From Chara braunii (Eukaryota > Streptophyta > Charophyceae > Charales > Characeae): a stretch of 26,824 nucleotides of DNA. The stretch lies in assembly GCA_003427395.1 (NCBI GenBank), contig BFEA01000319.1, positions 807,583 to 834,406 of the forward strand. Direction: 5' to 3'. Positions 1 through 8,710 of the stretch are shown piece after piece (positions within the stretch are counted from its first letter, which is position 1; each line of letters starts with the position of its first letter). Both the position numbers and the translations under genes were made by a program. The notes under the pieces were generated by a model. The model saw only the letters and a list, made by a program, of their open reading frames with translations. It made no database searches and had not been told where the DNA came from.

Positions 1-140
1 CGCCCCGATCCCGACCACCCCGACGCCCCAGTGACCGCTGACCTCGTGAACGGCCCCCGTGAACGGCCGTTCACGGAAACAGGGCCCGGTGACCGGCCGG
101 TCACGTTCATGTTACCGGCTCCGGTCACGGTCACGGGTAC
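1..140. repeat. GC-rich cluster of near-identical palindromes
   Basis: Two perfect 16-bp palindromes, GTGAACGGCCGTTCAC (59-74) and GTGACCGGCCGGTCAC (89-104), lie exactly 30 bp apart start to start. A third, imperfect one follows at 111-128 (GTTACCGG-CT-CCGGTCAC), and half sites GTGACCG and GTGAACGGCC stand at 31-37 and 46-55. They share the form GTGAMCGGCCGKTCAC. Function is unknown. They could be protein-binding sites or a repeat unit cut off by the left window edge. Confidence 0.6.
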
Positions 141-451
141 GGCACTGCCTCTCCAGCCTTCCAAGATGGTGTCTTGTAGAGGAGAGTAGTAGAGTACCCT
201 TCTGTTGTGTCAATCTGGAAACCTTCAAACTTTCCGGCTTGAGTTCTCATCCCTAGTTGCCATTTCCCTTCAGATGATTACCTCCTCATCGGGATGATAA
301 CTGCTCCTACAGGGATTGGCCTGTGGAGGTCGATATCCCCTGCGGATGTGAGCAGGCTTGCCAACTTACCTCTTGTGGTTAATCTGCACTCTCGGGGTTC
401 GTATCCGGCCGAAGGCATCTCTTCTTCACTGTCCGGCTTGTCACTAAGATG
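141..451. other. No recognisable feature
   Basis: Mixed-composition sequence with only short open frames that lack protein-like composition. I see no gene, repeat or regulatory element that I can support here. Confidence 0.4.
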
Positions 452-642
452 TTTTTTTTTTTTTTTGTTTTTTTTTTTTTAGCTTTTTTTTTTAGCTTTT
501 TATTATTATTATTATTATTATTATTTAAACGGGCCCAGTGCCCAAGGCTGATATTATCAATGAGAAAATTGAGGCCGGGGTCCTCACAGTCTACCCGGAA
601 GAACCGAACAGAACCTGTTGAGAACCGGGCTCAGCGTCCCTT
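452..642 (-). mobile_element. Poly(A) retroposon, SINE-like, minus strand
   Basis: The plus strand shows a long interrupted poly(T) (452-499) and a TTA microsatellite (about 503-525), i.e. a poly(A) tail with TAA repeats on the minus strand. The body ends at its 5' side with AAGGGACGCTGAGCCCGG (minus strand, about 642 down to 625). This is the same GGGAYGCTGG-type start seen in the retroposons at 9.2 kb, 12.4 kb, 19.85 kb and 20.17 kb. The body is about 110 bp without the tail and codes for nothing. I could not find a convincing target-site duplication. It is likely a non-autonomous retroposon. Confidence 0.55.
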
Positions 643-1037
643 GTGTGATGAAGACGATTATAATGAGATGATTTTTGTGCTGGTGATGATTGTAAAACAG
701 AGGATTAATCTATCAAAAGATAACAGAGGTACTATAACAGCAATCCTGATTTTTCCAACCGTAAGCAACTCCTCGCCAACCATGAGACACAGCCTCCAAA
801 AGACAATAACATCCAAGCAAGCATCAACCATAGTTATCATGTTCTCGCCACCTAGACTATTGCCCTACCAACCCCCGCACATCTCTGCAACCCCCCCCAA
901 GTTCTTCTCGCGACGAGCCGACCTCCTACACCACATAACTCGCAAGATGAAGAACAATAGTCAGATGGGCTTGCATGGTCCCACGACGAGTAGTACGTTG
1001 TTCTGGCGGCTCCCCCCCGTACACCACTGGATTACCT
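643..1037. other. No recognisable gene
   Basis: Open frames here run out of the poly(T) tract next door and are not protein-like. A stretch around 940-1000 (TCGCAAGATGAAGA followed by a CCCACGACGAGT motif) is weakly echoed at 2310-2350 and 2808-2830, hinting at a very diverged dispersed repeat. Confidence 0.35.
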
Positions 1038-1145
1038 TCCACCCTCGACAATCCCCAGATCTCTCTACTAGGCCTAGCGCTCCTACTACCTGCAGGTTAT
1101 AGGGCAACGCCCCAGCATTGGCTAGCGTCGTTCTGGCATCGGCAT
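1038..1145 (-). repeat. Inverted copy of the 8-kb dispersed repeat module
   Basis: Read on the minus strand this contains GCCAGAACGACG, then CAATGCTGGGGCGTTGCCC, TATAACCTGC and GGTAGAGAGATCTGGGGA-like blocks in the same order as at 8490-8580 on the plus strand. The copies differ by scattered substitutions, so it is an old dispersed repeat. No coding content. Confidence 0.6.
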
Positions 1146-1360
1146 ACCAGGAGCACAGAACCAGACAACTCTGCTAACGACAACCTGAATTTTACCATCT
1201 CTTGGAATACTGTACCTCATAACAGGAAACCAGAAGTCACCAGGGGTGAAAGGACAGGAAGCTTGATATAGCATTCAGATGATAAGAAAAGGAAAAATCA
1301 TCCCCCTCCCTTCCTTCCTCCATTTCCTCAATTCCCCCGTCCCATCATTGCCTCTGCTGA

Positions 1361-1692
1361 AGAAAAAAACTAATTGATCCTTCCTCTTCTGCTCCAACTA
1401 GGTACAGTCCCACCTCATTTCCCCAGTGGCATACAGTTCCCACCCAAAGTATACCACTACCTATCCCTTACCCTAATCTGCCCCCGCTGGGATTTAATGC
1501 CCAGCCCCAGAATAGAGTATTCATCACAATTTGGCCGTGCCCCCTCCAGGGTTTCACCACCCTCCTAATGAAACCCCTGCAGAGTTGGGCTCTCCCCCTT
1601 ACATACCACGTTATCCCACAGGAGAGATCCAGGATGATAGTAGTTTTAGAATTACAGAAAAATACAACATATTCTTCAGAAATATCAGATGA
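1361..1692 (+). pseudogene. Proline-rich exon-like fragment with a frameshift
   Basis: Not recognised as a known gene. From about 1361 to 1545 one frame reads as a Pro/Tyr/Gln-rich segment (for example PIPYPNLPPLGFNAQPQN). At about 1540-1548 the protein-like frame switches by one base and continues as PPPGFHHPPNETPAELG, then SPPYIPRYPTGEIQDD, until TGA at 1690-1692. Pro-rich linkers with PPxY-like motifs are common in plant RNA-binding and adaptor proteins, but no domain is visible. A possible 3' splice site (TCTTCTGCTCCAACTAG) precedes the segment at about 1401. It may be the terminal exon of a broken host gene or a retrocopy. The frameshift argues against a working gene. Compositional bias alone could mimic coding, so confidence is low. 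Confidence 0.3.
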
Positions 1693-2120
1693 AAATACGA
1701 ATGTAGAAAAGGATCATTCATGCCACTCACATATGAAAAAAGAAACAGTCAAATAGTAATTTATAACTAGGTTCTTGATAGAAGGACTTGAGAGTAGGTA
1801 TGCGTGAGAAATTAGAAAACAGATGTATGAATTAGGGATTTTCGATATTAAAAAATACGGTTTAGGTTATTAATATGTAATCTAAGATCCAAAGCTAAGT
1901 TGGTTGAGAATATAATAAGACGTTTAATTAGGATGTTGAGTATAGATGATAGTATTAAGAATGATGATTGTGATGATGACTATGGATATATTTTTAGATT
2001 CTTAGATGACTAATGAGTTGGTTGTAGAAATTCTACGTTGATATAGAAAAGGAGACTTCCCCCACCATACCATGAAAACGTATGATGATGCTAATGCTGG
2101 TTAAAATCAGTAAAAAGAGA
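1693..2120. other. AT-rich non-coding stretch
   Basis: AT-rich with frequent stops in all frames and short GAT-type runs (about 1950-1985). I see no gene and no identifiable repeat. Confidence 0.45.
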
Positions 2121-3100
2121 CATGCGTGAAATCCCCCTCCTCCCCCCCCCCCCTTACCCAACTCTATTTCTATCTTATCTACCTCTCTATCTCCCCTACC
2201 TCTCCCTCATTGTCTGCCACCCTTATCCTCTCCCTCTCCCTCCCTCATCCTCATCACCCTGCCATCCCGCGCACAACCCAACCAGCCCTTGCGCAGCCCT
2301 GTAACAAACCAGTTGCAGCGAGACAAATGAGCTTGCAATGTCCCACGACAAGTGACGGCCGGTAGGCGAGGACAAAAAACAAGAAGGTAAAAGTAGAAGA
2401 GAAGGAAGGATAAAAGACGAGAGGTAAGAGAATAGAATAGGAATAGAGAAAGAGATTTCCTCCCCAAAACATCCCTACTTACCCATTTCACGACACAACT
2501 GAAGAAAACGAAACTGATGATGATGATGAACCCATATCTCAACACCTCTTAAAAATCGATGATGATAATGATGATGGACGATGATTGTGCTGTTGTGATT
2601 GACGCTCAACTGAAGCAGAACAGGCGACGATCAGCCAACGACCTGAAGACGAGTTGAAGTTCACCCTCTTGTGACAAACACTTAGCTGCTCTTGGGCTCC
2701 AACTTCGAAGACCTCCCACTCATTATCCCCCAACAATCCTCCTCCCACCACACGGGACACACTGAACTCTTCTCCTTCTCGCGATGAACGGACCATCCTC
2801 CACCTAAATTCGCAAGATGAAGAGTACTAGTGATTACTCCTGAAGTACCACTCAATACCAAACAATACTCCCCTCCTTTCGGCATGCTAGCCTGCAGCAT
2901 CACTCACATGAAGCGCGAAGCAGAGAGATGGCGCTGATGTGCTTTCAAAAGTCAGAGGACATTAAGTGACGAGGTTCAAGCCGTTGATCACCATCCCGTA
3001 TTCCACTCCATGCTCATCGTAGATTTCGGCCACTCACACTCCCTGGTGCTCACTCGTACATCTGGAATGCGTCGTAGTGTGATTGCCGGCCCCACGGCCT
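2121..3100. repeat. Pyrimidine tract and GAT-rich low-complexity region
   Basis: A C/T-only-like tract (2130-2265) is followed by purine-rich sequence (2380-2460) and GAT/GAC microsatellite-like runs (2515-2590). Open frames across these tracts are compositional artefacts. From 2600 to 3100 nothing is recognised apart from a TCGCAAGATGAAGA block (about 2808-2821) also present near 940. Confidence 0.45.
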
Positions 3101-3119
3101 CCGTCTGAGATGGGCCAGC

Positions 3120-4678
3120 CTACAAAGCATCTGTTTCCGGGAATGCCGGGGCACACACTTGGTCCGGCAGGGCTCGTAGCCTGTGGGCGAAGGGGAAGTC
3201 TGCAAACATTTTACCTGGTCCCATTTCTGATTCCGATTCCGAGTTGGACTGCTGGTCTGATGTTGGGCCGGGGAGCTTCGCCAATAAGGATCCTAGATCA
3301 GGGTCCTGAGCAGGCCACGGGAGTGATTGAAGTTGCTGAATTTCACCCTGGCCTGCTGCGGCAGTTGGACAGGACTGTTGTTCTAGCATCGGCATCTGGT
3401 TAGAGCAGGCTGTTGGCAGTGTTGTTTTGTTGCAGGTCATGAACCAGCATGGTTGGCCAGGAAATGCCTCTGAAGCAGAAGTCTTGCTGCATTCCAATAG
3501 GGGCATCGCTGTCTGAACTGTTAGGTGCCTGGTTCTCGGCCTGTGCCAGCCTTGTTTGCACTGTGTATTTATAGATCTCGGTCCTGAAGTCGTGAATTGT
3601 TGAGATAAGTTGTCTTCCCACAGTGACCCAATCCACCACATCAGCGTTCGGGAAGCTCTCCACCACTAGCAGCACCCGAAGGCTGTACATCAGTGCCCTT
3701 CGTATCTTTTCCCAGTGATGGGGGTGATCTGGCTCGGACCGCGATCGTGAAATAAAATTCACATGATTATTTCGTCAGTGAGAAGTTTCAATCTTCGTTT
3801 GATCTGTTGGTTTGCAGATACTTGTTTCGGGGCTGGCACGGGGTGGGGCACTGTAGGCATTTCCGGTCATTGTTGCCACAGTGAGGATATCTCAGATTGT
3901 TGCAGGGGGTTGCATGATGCCTGACCGGTGTCCACAGACTCCCCCTGTTGGAGGGCACCTTCCACCGGCCTGCCCACGGGGACCTTTGAGTCGGCCGTCA
4001 CCGTAATTTGGAAATTCCCATTTAGGTCTCTTCCTAGTCCAGGGTAGATTTCCAGGTCTGGAGGCGACGCTGCTGGGGCTCTAGTGATGGGGCTGGTCTT
4101 GGGTCCATCCCGGAATGGCATCCGTTCCATGGCTCGCAGGCCAGTAGCCCAGCATGTTGGTCGGGCAATTGAGCAGCAGGGGTGGGCCCGGGCCCCTGTA
4201 GCAACATGAGTTGCGGTGTCCGTGCATAGGAGTGCAGTGCTGTCGGGCCATGCTCCTGCCACGGGCAGTTTGAGTTTTCCAGCGTGAGGGGGGAATCGCC
4301 CATGGTGCTGTCCCCTGGATGCCGTAGTTGTGTGCCAGGTCTGTTGGCTTCCAGCTGTGTGTCCTCTGATGCTGGTGGTTCGTTTTGCATGATTAGCTGA
4401 TGGCTGGTCCGGAGTTGTAAGGCTATTGGGCCCTGCCCTTGGTTCGGGTTCGCTGAGGTGTCATGGGTGAGGGTTTGGGACACTGAGGGTTCAGCTGCCA
4501 TGATGAGGGGGGTTCGGGGTTCTTGTGCCGTTGCCACCTCCCCTACGACGGCAGGGGGAAGTCGGGAATTGTGAGCTGGTATCGTGTGATTCGTCTCTGT
4601 GAGCGGCACCCCAGCTGTGAGCTCTGTGATCCTCTGGACCCAGTTGCCTTTGTTATGTATAGATTCGTGACATACCAC
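3120..4678 (-). pseudogene. Degenerate LINE ORF1 (gag-like) protein
   Basis: Minus-strand coding remains in at least three frames. The N-terminal part (4678 to about 4050) is an uninterrupted Pro/Gln/Thr-rich segment of about 210 residues. Translation shifts frame near 4050 and continues to about 3770, including ANQQIKRRLKLLTDEI (minus, about 3815-3768). After a further one-base shift at about 3764 it enters a helical block with HHWEKIRRALMYSLRVL, VESFPNADVVDW and IHDFRTEIYKY (about 3710-3560). This block aligns in order with the ORF1 region of the long LINE at 22.25-22.5 kb (ANDEVKQKLAFLT, then SKYW, then DISSIDW, then NKIEE). A third frame carries the acidic/Pro-rich tail to 3120. LINE ORF1 proteins bind RNA and form the transposition particle. 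The match to the second LINE copy is what identifies this one. No endonuclease or RT follows, so the copy is truncated downstream. Confidence 0.6.
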
Positions 4679-4800
4679 ACAATTCGTAAGATCTGAAAGG
4701 GATAACTTGAGAAAAGTGCCGGTTCAGTTTCGGTAGTAGTGATCAGAGAAAGGCTGTTCTCTTGAAGCAAATGATGATGTGCCGTAAATCTCATGGCCGT

Positions 4801-4858
4801 TCTGTGTTATGCATCTTGCGGCAGCACGTCTGTGTTATGCATATCTTGTGGCAGCACT
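4801..4858. repeat. Two-copy 28-30-bp tandem repeat
   Basis: TCTGTGTTATGCATCTTGCG... (4801-4828) is repeated at 4829-4858 with a 2-bp insertion and a single substitution or so. Non-coding. Confidence 0.7.
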
Positions 4859-4987
4859 TCTCCATTGCTGGCAGGCAGGGGCTTCACACCCCAACCCATC
4901 TGGCAGCAATCTCCTGTGTTTCCTGTTTTAGGGTTTTGCACCATGATAACTGCAAAATGATCACTGTCATATGTGTGTTATCTGCAG

Positions 4988-5137
4988 AAGCTGGATCCAG
5001 AAAGGGCAGGTGCAAGAGCAGACAGAATCCCCGCTACGCTCGAGGAGATGTTGGCATCCTGGGAGAAAACTTTCCAAGACATGCAGGAAGAAGTTCATAA
5101 TCATGTGAAGTCTGCAATCCGGCACTTTCGAACTCAG
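4988..5137 (+). CDS. Candidate internal exon, helical protein, unknown
   Basis: Not recognised. A 50-codon open segment begins right after a good 3' splice site (GTGTTATCTGCAG, ending 4987) and ends in ACTCAG at 5137 followed by GCAAGC, which fits a minor GC-type 5' splice site. The peptide is strongly protein-like: charged, amphipathic helices such as PATLEEMLASWEKTFQDM and EEVHNHVKSAIRHF. A second open segment with similar character lies 142 bp downstream. The intervening sequence holds CA and poly(C) microsatellites, so it would be an intron of about 142 bp. The exon phases do not fit: this exon ends in phase 0, and the next reads open only in another phase. Either one boundary is wrong or the gene is broken. 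No known family is claimed. Confidence 0.35.
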
Positions 5138-5158
5138 GCAAGCTTCATGAAACATTAA

Positions 5159-5214
5159 TACACACACAGACACACCCGCGAGGACCACCACCGCGCCCCC
5201 CCCCCCCCCCCCCA
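5159..5214. repeat. CA and poly(C) microsatellite
   Basis: ACACACACAGACACAC-type repeats followed by a run of about 18 C. This lies between the two exon-like segments and would sit inside an intron if they belong together. Confidence 0.85.
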
Positions 5215-5279
5215 AACACACGCTGAGGCATGGGTATATTTGCACTCCTAATTTTGTAATATCTTATCCTTTTTATCAG

Positions 5280-5400
5280 GATAGATGAGCTCATACACCA
5301 CAGACGCATGGATGAAATGATGACCTGGTTGAATGATTGGTCTCCTTTCATTGCTCCTTTTCTGCAGCAATCTGAGCAAAATGCCGCAATGACTCATTGA
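5280..5400 (+). CDS. Candidate terminal exon, helical protein, unknown
   Basis: Preceded by a good 3' splice site (ATCCTTTTTATCAG ending 5279), this segment reads IDELIHHRRMDEMMTWLN, then DWSPFIAPFLQQ, and ends at TGA 5398-5400. The helical, charged composition resembles the upstream candidate exon at 4988-5137. The phase at the joint is incompatible as drawn. A short perfect hairpin CTGTCACA-T-TGTGACAG follows at 5414-5430. The product is unknown. It may be a host gene fragment or a transposon-captured exon. Confidence 0.33.
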
Positions 5401-5577
5401 CAGAGAGTGCTACCTGTCACATTGTGACAGACAATCCACACCCAATGCTGCTTTCTGATTGGAGTCAGAGATAGGCCTGCAGGGCGCTAAAGGTGTGTGT
5501 TGAGGGTTTCAGGGAAAAGGGTGTGAAGTACCAAGTCGAAACTGGAATCTCCTGTGTAGGGTTCCCCGTCGTAAAAT

Positions 5578-5996
5578 GTGAGGGAGAAGATGAACAGAAT
5601 GGCAAAAGAATGGACACTCAAGAAAAAACTTTTAAAAAGTTCAATCCTGCATAAGGCTGAGAGCAAAATAGATAATCTATGCTGCAATGCACATGAAACA
5701 TTTACTATTTCAAAAATGGTGCCTGGAACACTATCAATGGCCTTAGATGGTGCTTTCTAATGTTCGAGAATGCGATGGGAGTCACATTGCAGCTTGATGG
5801 GTCTCCTACGCACGGCGTGAAGATCAGAACAAGTAGGGCTGCTATTGCACTTGCCCCTCCTTGTTCTTCTGAGCTGTGCATCGAGTCCGGACAAAGCCTT
5901 GAGCTGCCAACCTCTGTTCATGTTCACACACTTCGCGATGCACCCACTGACAGTTACGGTGGGTCAAGGGATGACCAGCACTTCCTCAAAGGGTAA
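5578..5996 (+). other. Two small unassigned ORFs, TAATG overlap
   Basis: An ORF of 60 codons (5578-5760, Lys-rich start) ends in a TAA whose last bases overlap the ATG of a 78-codon ORF (5760-5996). Neither shows a recognisable motif, signal peptide or membrane segment. In a eukaryotic setting the stop-start overlap is probably chance. Composition is only weakly protein-like, so I do not call a gene with any confidence. Confidence 0.2.
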
Positions 5997-6060
5997 AAGT
6001 AGATAGTTAAAACTTAAAACTATGTTTTGGTGATCACAAAACATTTCAACACAAAGCCAA

Positions 6061-6185
6061 AACAGCAATGAACAGTTCTGAGCCGTCCCGGGTTGTTTGT
6101 GAGGAATTCCTGGCCTCTTTTTTGGTCTTTAATGGAGCACCTTACTCCCCCGGCCCCCCGCCCAAAAAAAAAGAACAGCAATGAA
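6061..6185 (+). mobile_element. Tiny poly(A) retroposon with 12-bp target-site duplication
   Basis: The exact 12-bp direct repeat AACAGCAATGAA flanks a 101-bp insert (6061-6072 and 6174-6185). The insert ends in an A-run (about 6164-6172) directly before the second copy, the classic signature of target-primed reverse transcription. The insert body is GC-rich near its 3' end (CCCCCGGCCCCCCGCCC). It encodes nothing. The downstream flank AAAAGATGGACAGTAAACT is itself repeated in the loop of the 9.3-kb foldback, so the insertion struck an older repeat. Confidence 0.7.
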
Positions 6186-6242
6186 AAGATGGACAGTAAA
6201 CTGATCTTGTGGCTTATCTGATTATCGAACTGTCCTACTCAG

Positions 6243-6274
6243 GGGGCGCAGCGCGACCGGGAGCGCTGCGCCCC
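6243..6274. repeat. Perfect 12-bp GC hairpin
   Basis: GGGGCGCAGCGC (6243-6254), an 8-base loop (GACCGGGA) and GCGCTGCGCCCC (6263-6274) form a perfect stem. There is no T-run or A-run beside it, and in this eukaryotic context it is not a bacterial terminator. It directly precedes the 53-bp tandem repeat. Confidence 0.75.
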
Positions 6275-6278
6275 GTCC

Positions 6279-6384
6279 GGCACGACGCAGCACGGAGTGA
6301 CGAGGCAAGCACGGAGCGGCGCGATGTAGCAGGCACGACGCAGCATGGAGGGGCGAGGCGAGCACGGAGCGGCACGGCGTAGCA
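6279..6384. repeat. 53-bp GC-rich tandem repeat, two copies
   Basis: Unit 1 (6279-6331) and unit 2 (6332-6384) both begin GGCACGACGCAGCA and share AGCACGGAGCGGC. They differ at about seven positions. GC content is far above the flanks. Non-coding. Confidence 0.8.
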
Positions 6385-7080
6385 GGATGGATATGAAACT
6401 GTGCTGGCGAGCGATGGCATGTGCTGGGGACTTCGTGGAGGCGAGATAGGAGGGGGAGGTGGTGGCGGGTTGTTGATTGCAGTGCTGATGGTGGGGGATC
6501 TCCTATACTAGCCTTTCTACTCCATCTCCTCTTCCTCCTGATCTAGTGGTCTCCGTTCCGCGGGGTAGGGGCTGAACTTTATATGAGATGGCGTTAACAG
6601 GTTTGACGTGGACGCTCACAACGTGATCGCATGGGCAGTGACAAGGATGTGATTGCATCCCGCTAAATCTCTTCTGGTCAGTGCGGCGTGCCAAGGGGCT
6701 TTTAGCACGGGCTATGGGGAGGAGAATGTGCTCCTCCTGCAGAAAGAGGCAGGGGCTGAGTTTGGACTCTGCAGCGGGGGGGTAGCTGGATCATGGGGTC
6801 GTGGGAGTGGAGCGCTACGTGATGGTTTGTACGAATTGAGACTTCTGCTTCTCCAAGGTGACTTCACGCAGCGACGGGATCTCCAGTAATTTATGAGGCA
6901 TGATCTAAATTTGCTGTTGTTTTTCCTGATATAAGAATCTCATAGAAAAATTCATGGATGGTAATTCACATTTTTTATAGTAGATCTTGATCGGTAGTTT
7001 GTATTTTTCTACTGATTGTCCTATTCTTTACGCAATAGATTGCCTTTTTTTTGGATGCTTAGTACTTTCTGATTTATTGT
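6385..7080. other. No recognisable gene
   Basis: GC-rich to about 6880, then abruptly AT-rich from about 6890. No supported open frame, splice pattern or known repeat is seen. Confidence 0.4.
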
Positions 7081-7374
7081 CTGTTTCGGCTTAGTATCTC
7101 TTGATTACTGTCTGAGCAATTTTTGTTCTCAATTGATTGTCGATTTGTTGTTTCTGTTTAGTAACTCCCGATTTACAGTCTGAGTGATTTCTTGAACTTG
7201 GGTTCTGGAAATCAGAGTCGAAAGTCTGTGAGGACATCAAAATCATTTCCTACTTGTTCTCAATTGATTTCTGTTTAATAATTCCTGATTACGGTCTAAG
7301 CGATTTCTTGAACTAGGGTTCTGGAAATCAGAGTCAAAAGTTCGTGAGGACGTCAAAATCAATTTCCTACTTGG
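7081..7374. repeat. Diverged tandem repeat of about 120-130 bp
   Basis: TTCTCAATTGATT starts two units at 7126 and 7257. Both contain a TCTGGAAATCAGAGTC block and an AAAATCATTTCC or AAAATCAATTTCC end. A partial third unit is visible at 7081-7125 (TTACTGTCTGAGCAA). AT-rich and non-coding. Confidence 0.7.
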
Positions 7375-7974
7375 ACAAAATATTTCAAAACGTATATTCG
7401 ATTGATCTCCTGAATTAGATGCAAAAAATTTATGACTTAAACTTCCTTTGATTCCTTGTATTTCTCTTATTCCCAATCTCTTATCTTGATCTTGATAAAG
7501 TTTTCTGATTTTGGTGCTAATTAGTTGTACTTAGTAATTAGTCTTAATCCCATGGTTGCTAATCATAACACCCTGCGGTAAATCTTGATTCGGATTGTTT
7601 GAACTTCCTGGTCTTGAGGGGTGTAATTGTGGCTTGCTATGTATATTTGTGGGGTCTTCCTCGAGGGTTGGAGCCTCCCCCCGTGAGGGTTTCACAAGGT
7701 GGGAGGTGTTATTCTTGGAGGGGGGAGGCGGTATTGGGGGATTGTTGTCTTTTAGCCAGACTGATTTAGGGTCGGATGAGTACTGGCGGGTGGGGAGAGA
7801 AGGCAAGGGGGTGGCTGCTTATAGCAGTGTGTTAGGATTTTGTTTTTTTAGGGAAGGAGTGACTTCGATGGCTACACAGTGAGCCGAAGGAGGGGGAAGC
7901 TAGATTCGAAGGAAGGAAGGTAGCAAGGGATTTTCAACAGAAAGGTTAGTTGGTCAGGGTAAGTAGGTTAGAAG
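7375..7974. other. No recognisable gene
   Basis: AT-rich to about 7600, then G-rich (7680-7940) with GGGGG runs. Short ORFs on both strands overlap here without protein-like character. Confidence 0.35.
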
Positions 7975-8710
7975 GACAAGGCTGGGACGACACAGACCGG
8001 TGCTGGAGCCTCTGCTTTATAACCTAGGGGGAGCTTGAGGCCTGGGAAGTTATGCCGAGGGTGGAAGGCATAACCAGATTGTCCGACGTAGTTGGCGCCG
8101 GGGTACTGACCCTGTAACCTGCATAGGGGCTCGCCGCTAAGGGAACTGTCGAGGGAGGAAGGCACTTCCTGTCCGTCAGAACAAGGTTGATCGGTACAGG
8201 GGAGGGTTGTGGTGCCCTGTTACCCTAGCAGAAGGGGGTATGAGATCAAGTGAGTTCTGGTACGAGGACTGAAAGCCTGGACCGACGCTCCATCTGTTGG
8301 AAGGGGGAATCTAGGATAGTAGGCAGTTTTAGTCTTGCCCCCCCCCGCTCTTATATTTTTCTAAAGATTTTCGAATGTCCTAAAAAGAGTTGGGGCTTAG
8401 TGGTCTTAGGAATGTTTTTTAGGACTTTGGGATCCCTACTAACTCGTCCTAGGTGGCTTCAATGCTGTTATACTCAGTGATCCGCGGTTGTTCGACGCCA
8501 GAACGACGATGACCGGTGCTGGGGTGTTGCCCTGTAACCTGCGATGCAGGAGCGTGAGGTTGGGTAGAGAGATCTGGGGAAGTCTTGGGGTGGGCTTTTC
8601 ACGGGACAACCAAGGGTTGCTGCCGGGACGACGCTGGTTGGAGCTGGGGTGAGTTGCGTTGCCCTGTAACCCAGCAGAAGTGAGGGTGTGAGACCTAGAA
8701 GAGATCTTCA
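7975..8710 (+). repeat. Dispersed repeat module, duplicated
   Basis: Blocks of the form ACCGGTGCTGG, TGCCCTGTAACC and GCAGAAG-GGTGTGAGA recur. The first set is at 7990-8030 and 8205-8245, the second at 8509-8560 and 8640-8698. Each set has an A-type block (GACCGGTGCTGG) followed by a B-type block (CCCTGT-ACCC-AGCAGAAG). An inverted copy lies at 1038-1145. The last B block forms the outer end of the 8659-10090 foldback. No ORF is supported. It may be an old non-autonomous element. Confidence 0.55.

Noticed and set aside
449-1102. A 217-codon plus-strand ORF
   Set aside because: It begins with a poly-Phe run from the poly(T) tail of a retroposon and continues with no protein-like pattern.
2122-2545. 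Overlapping ORFs on both strands in the pyrimidine tract
   Set aside because: Low-complexity C/T sequence keeps several frames open by composition.
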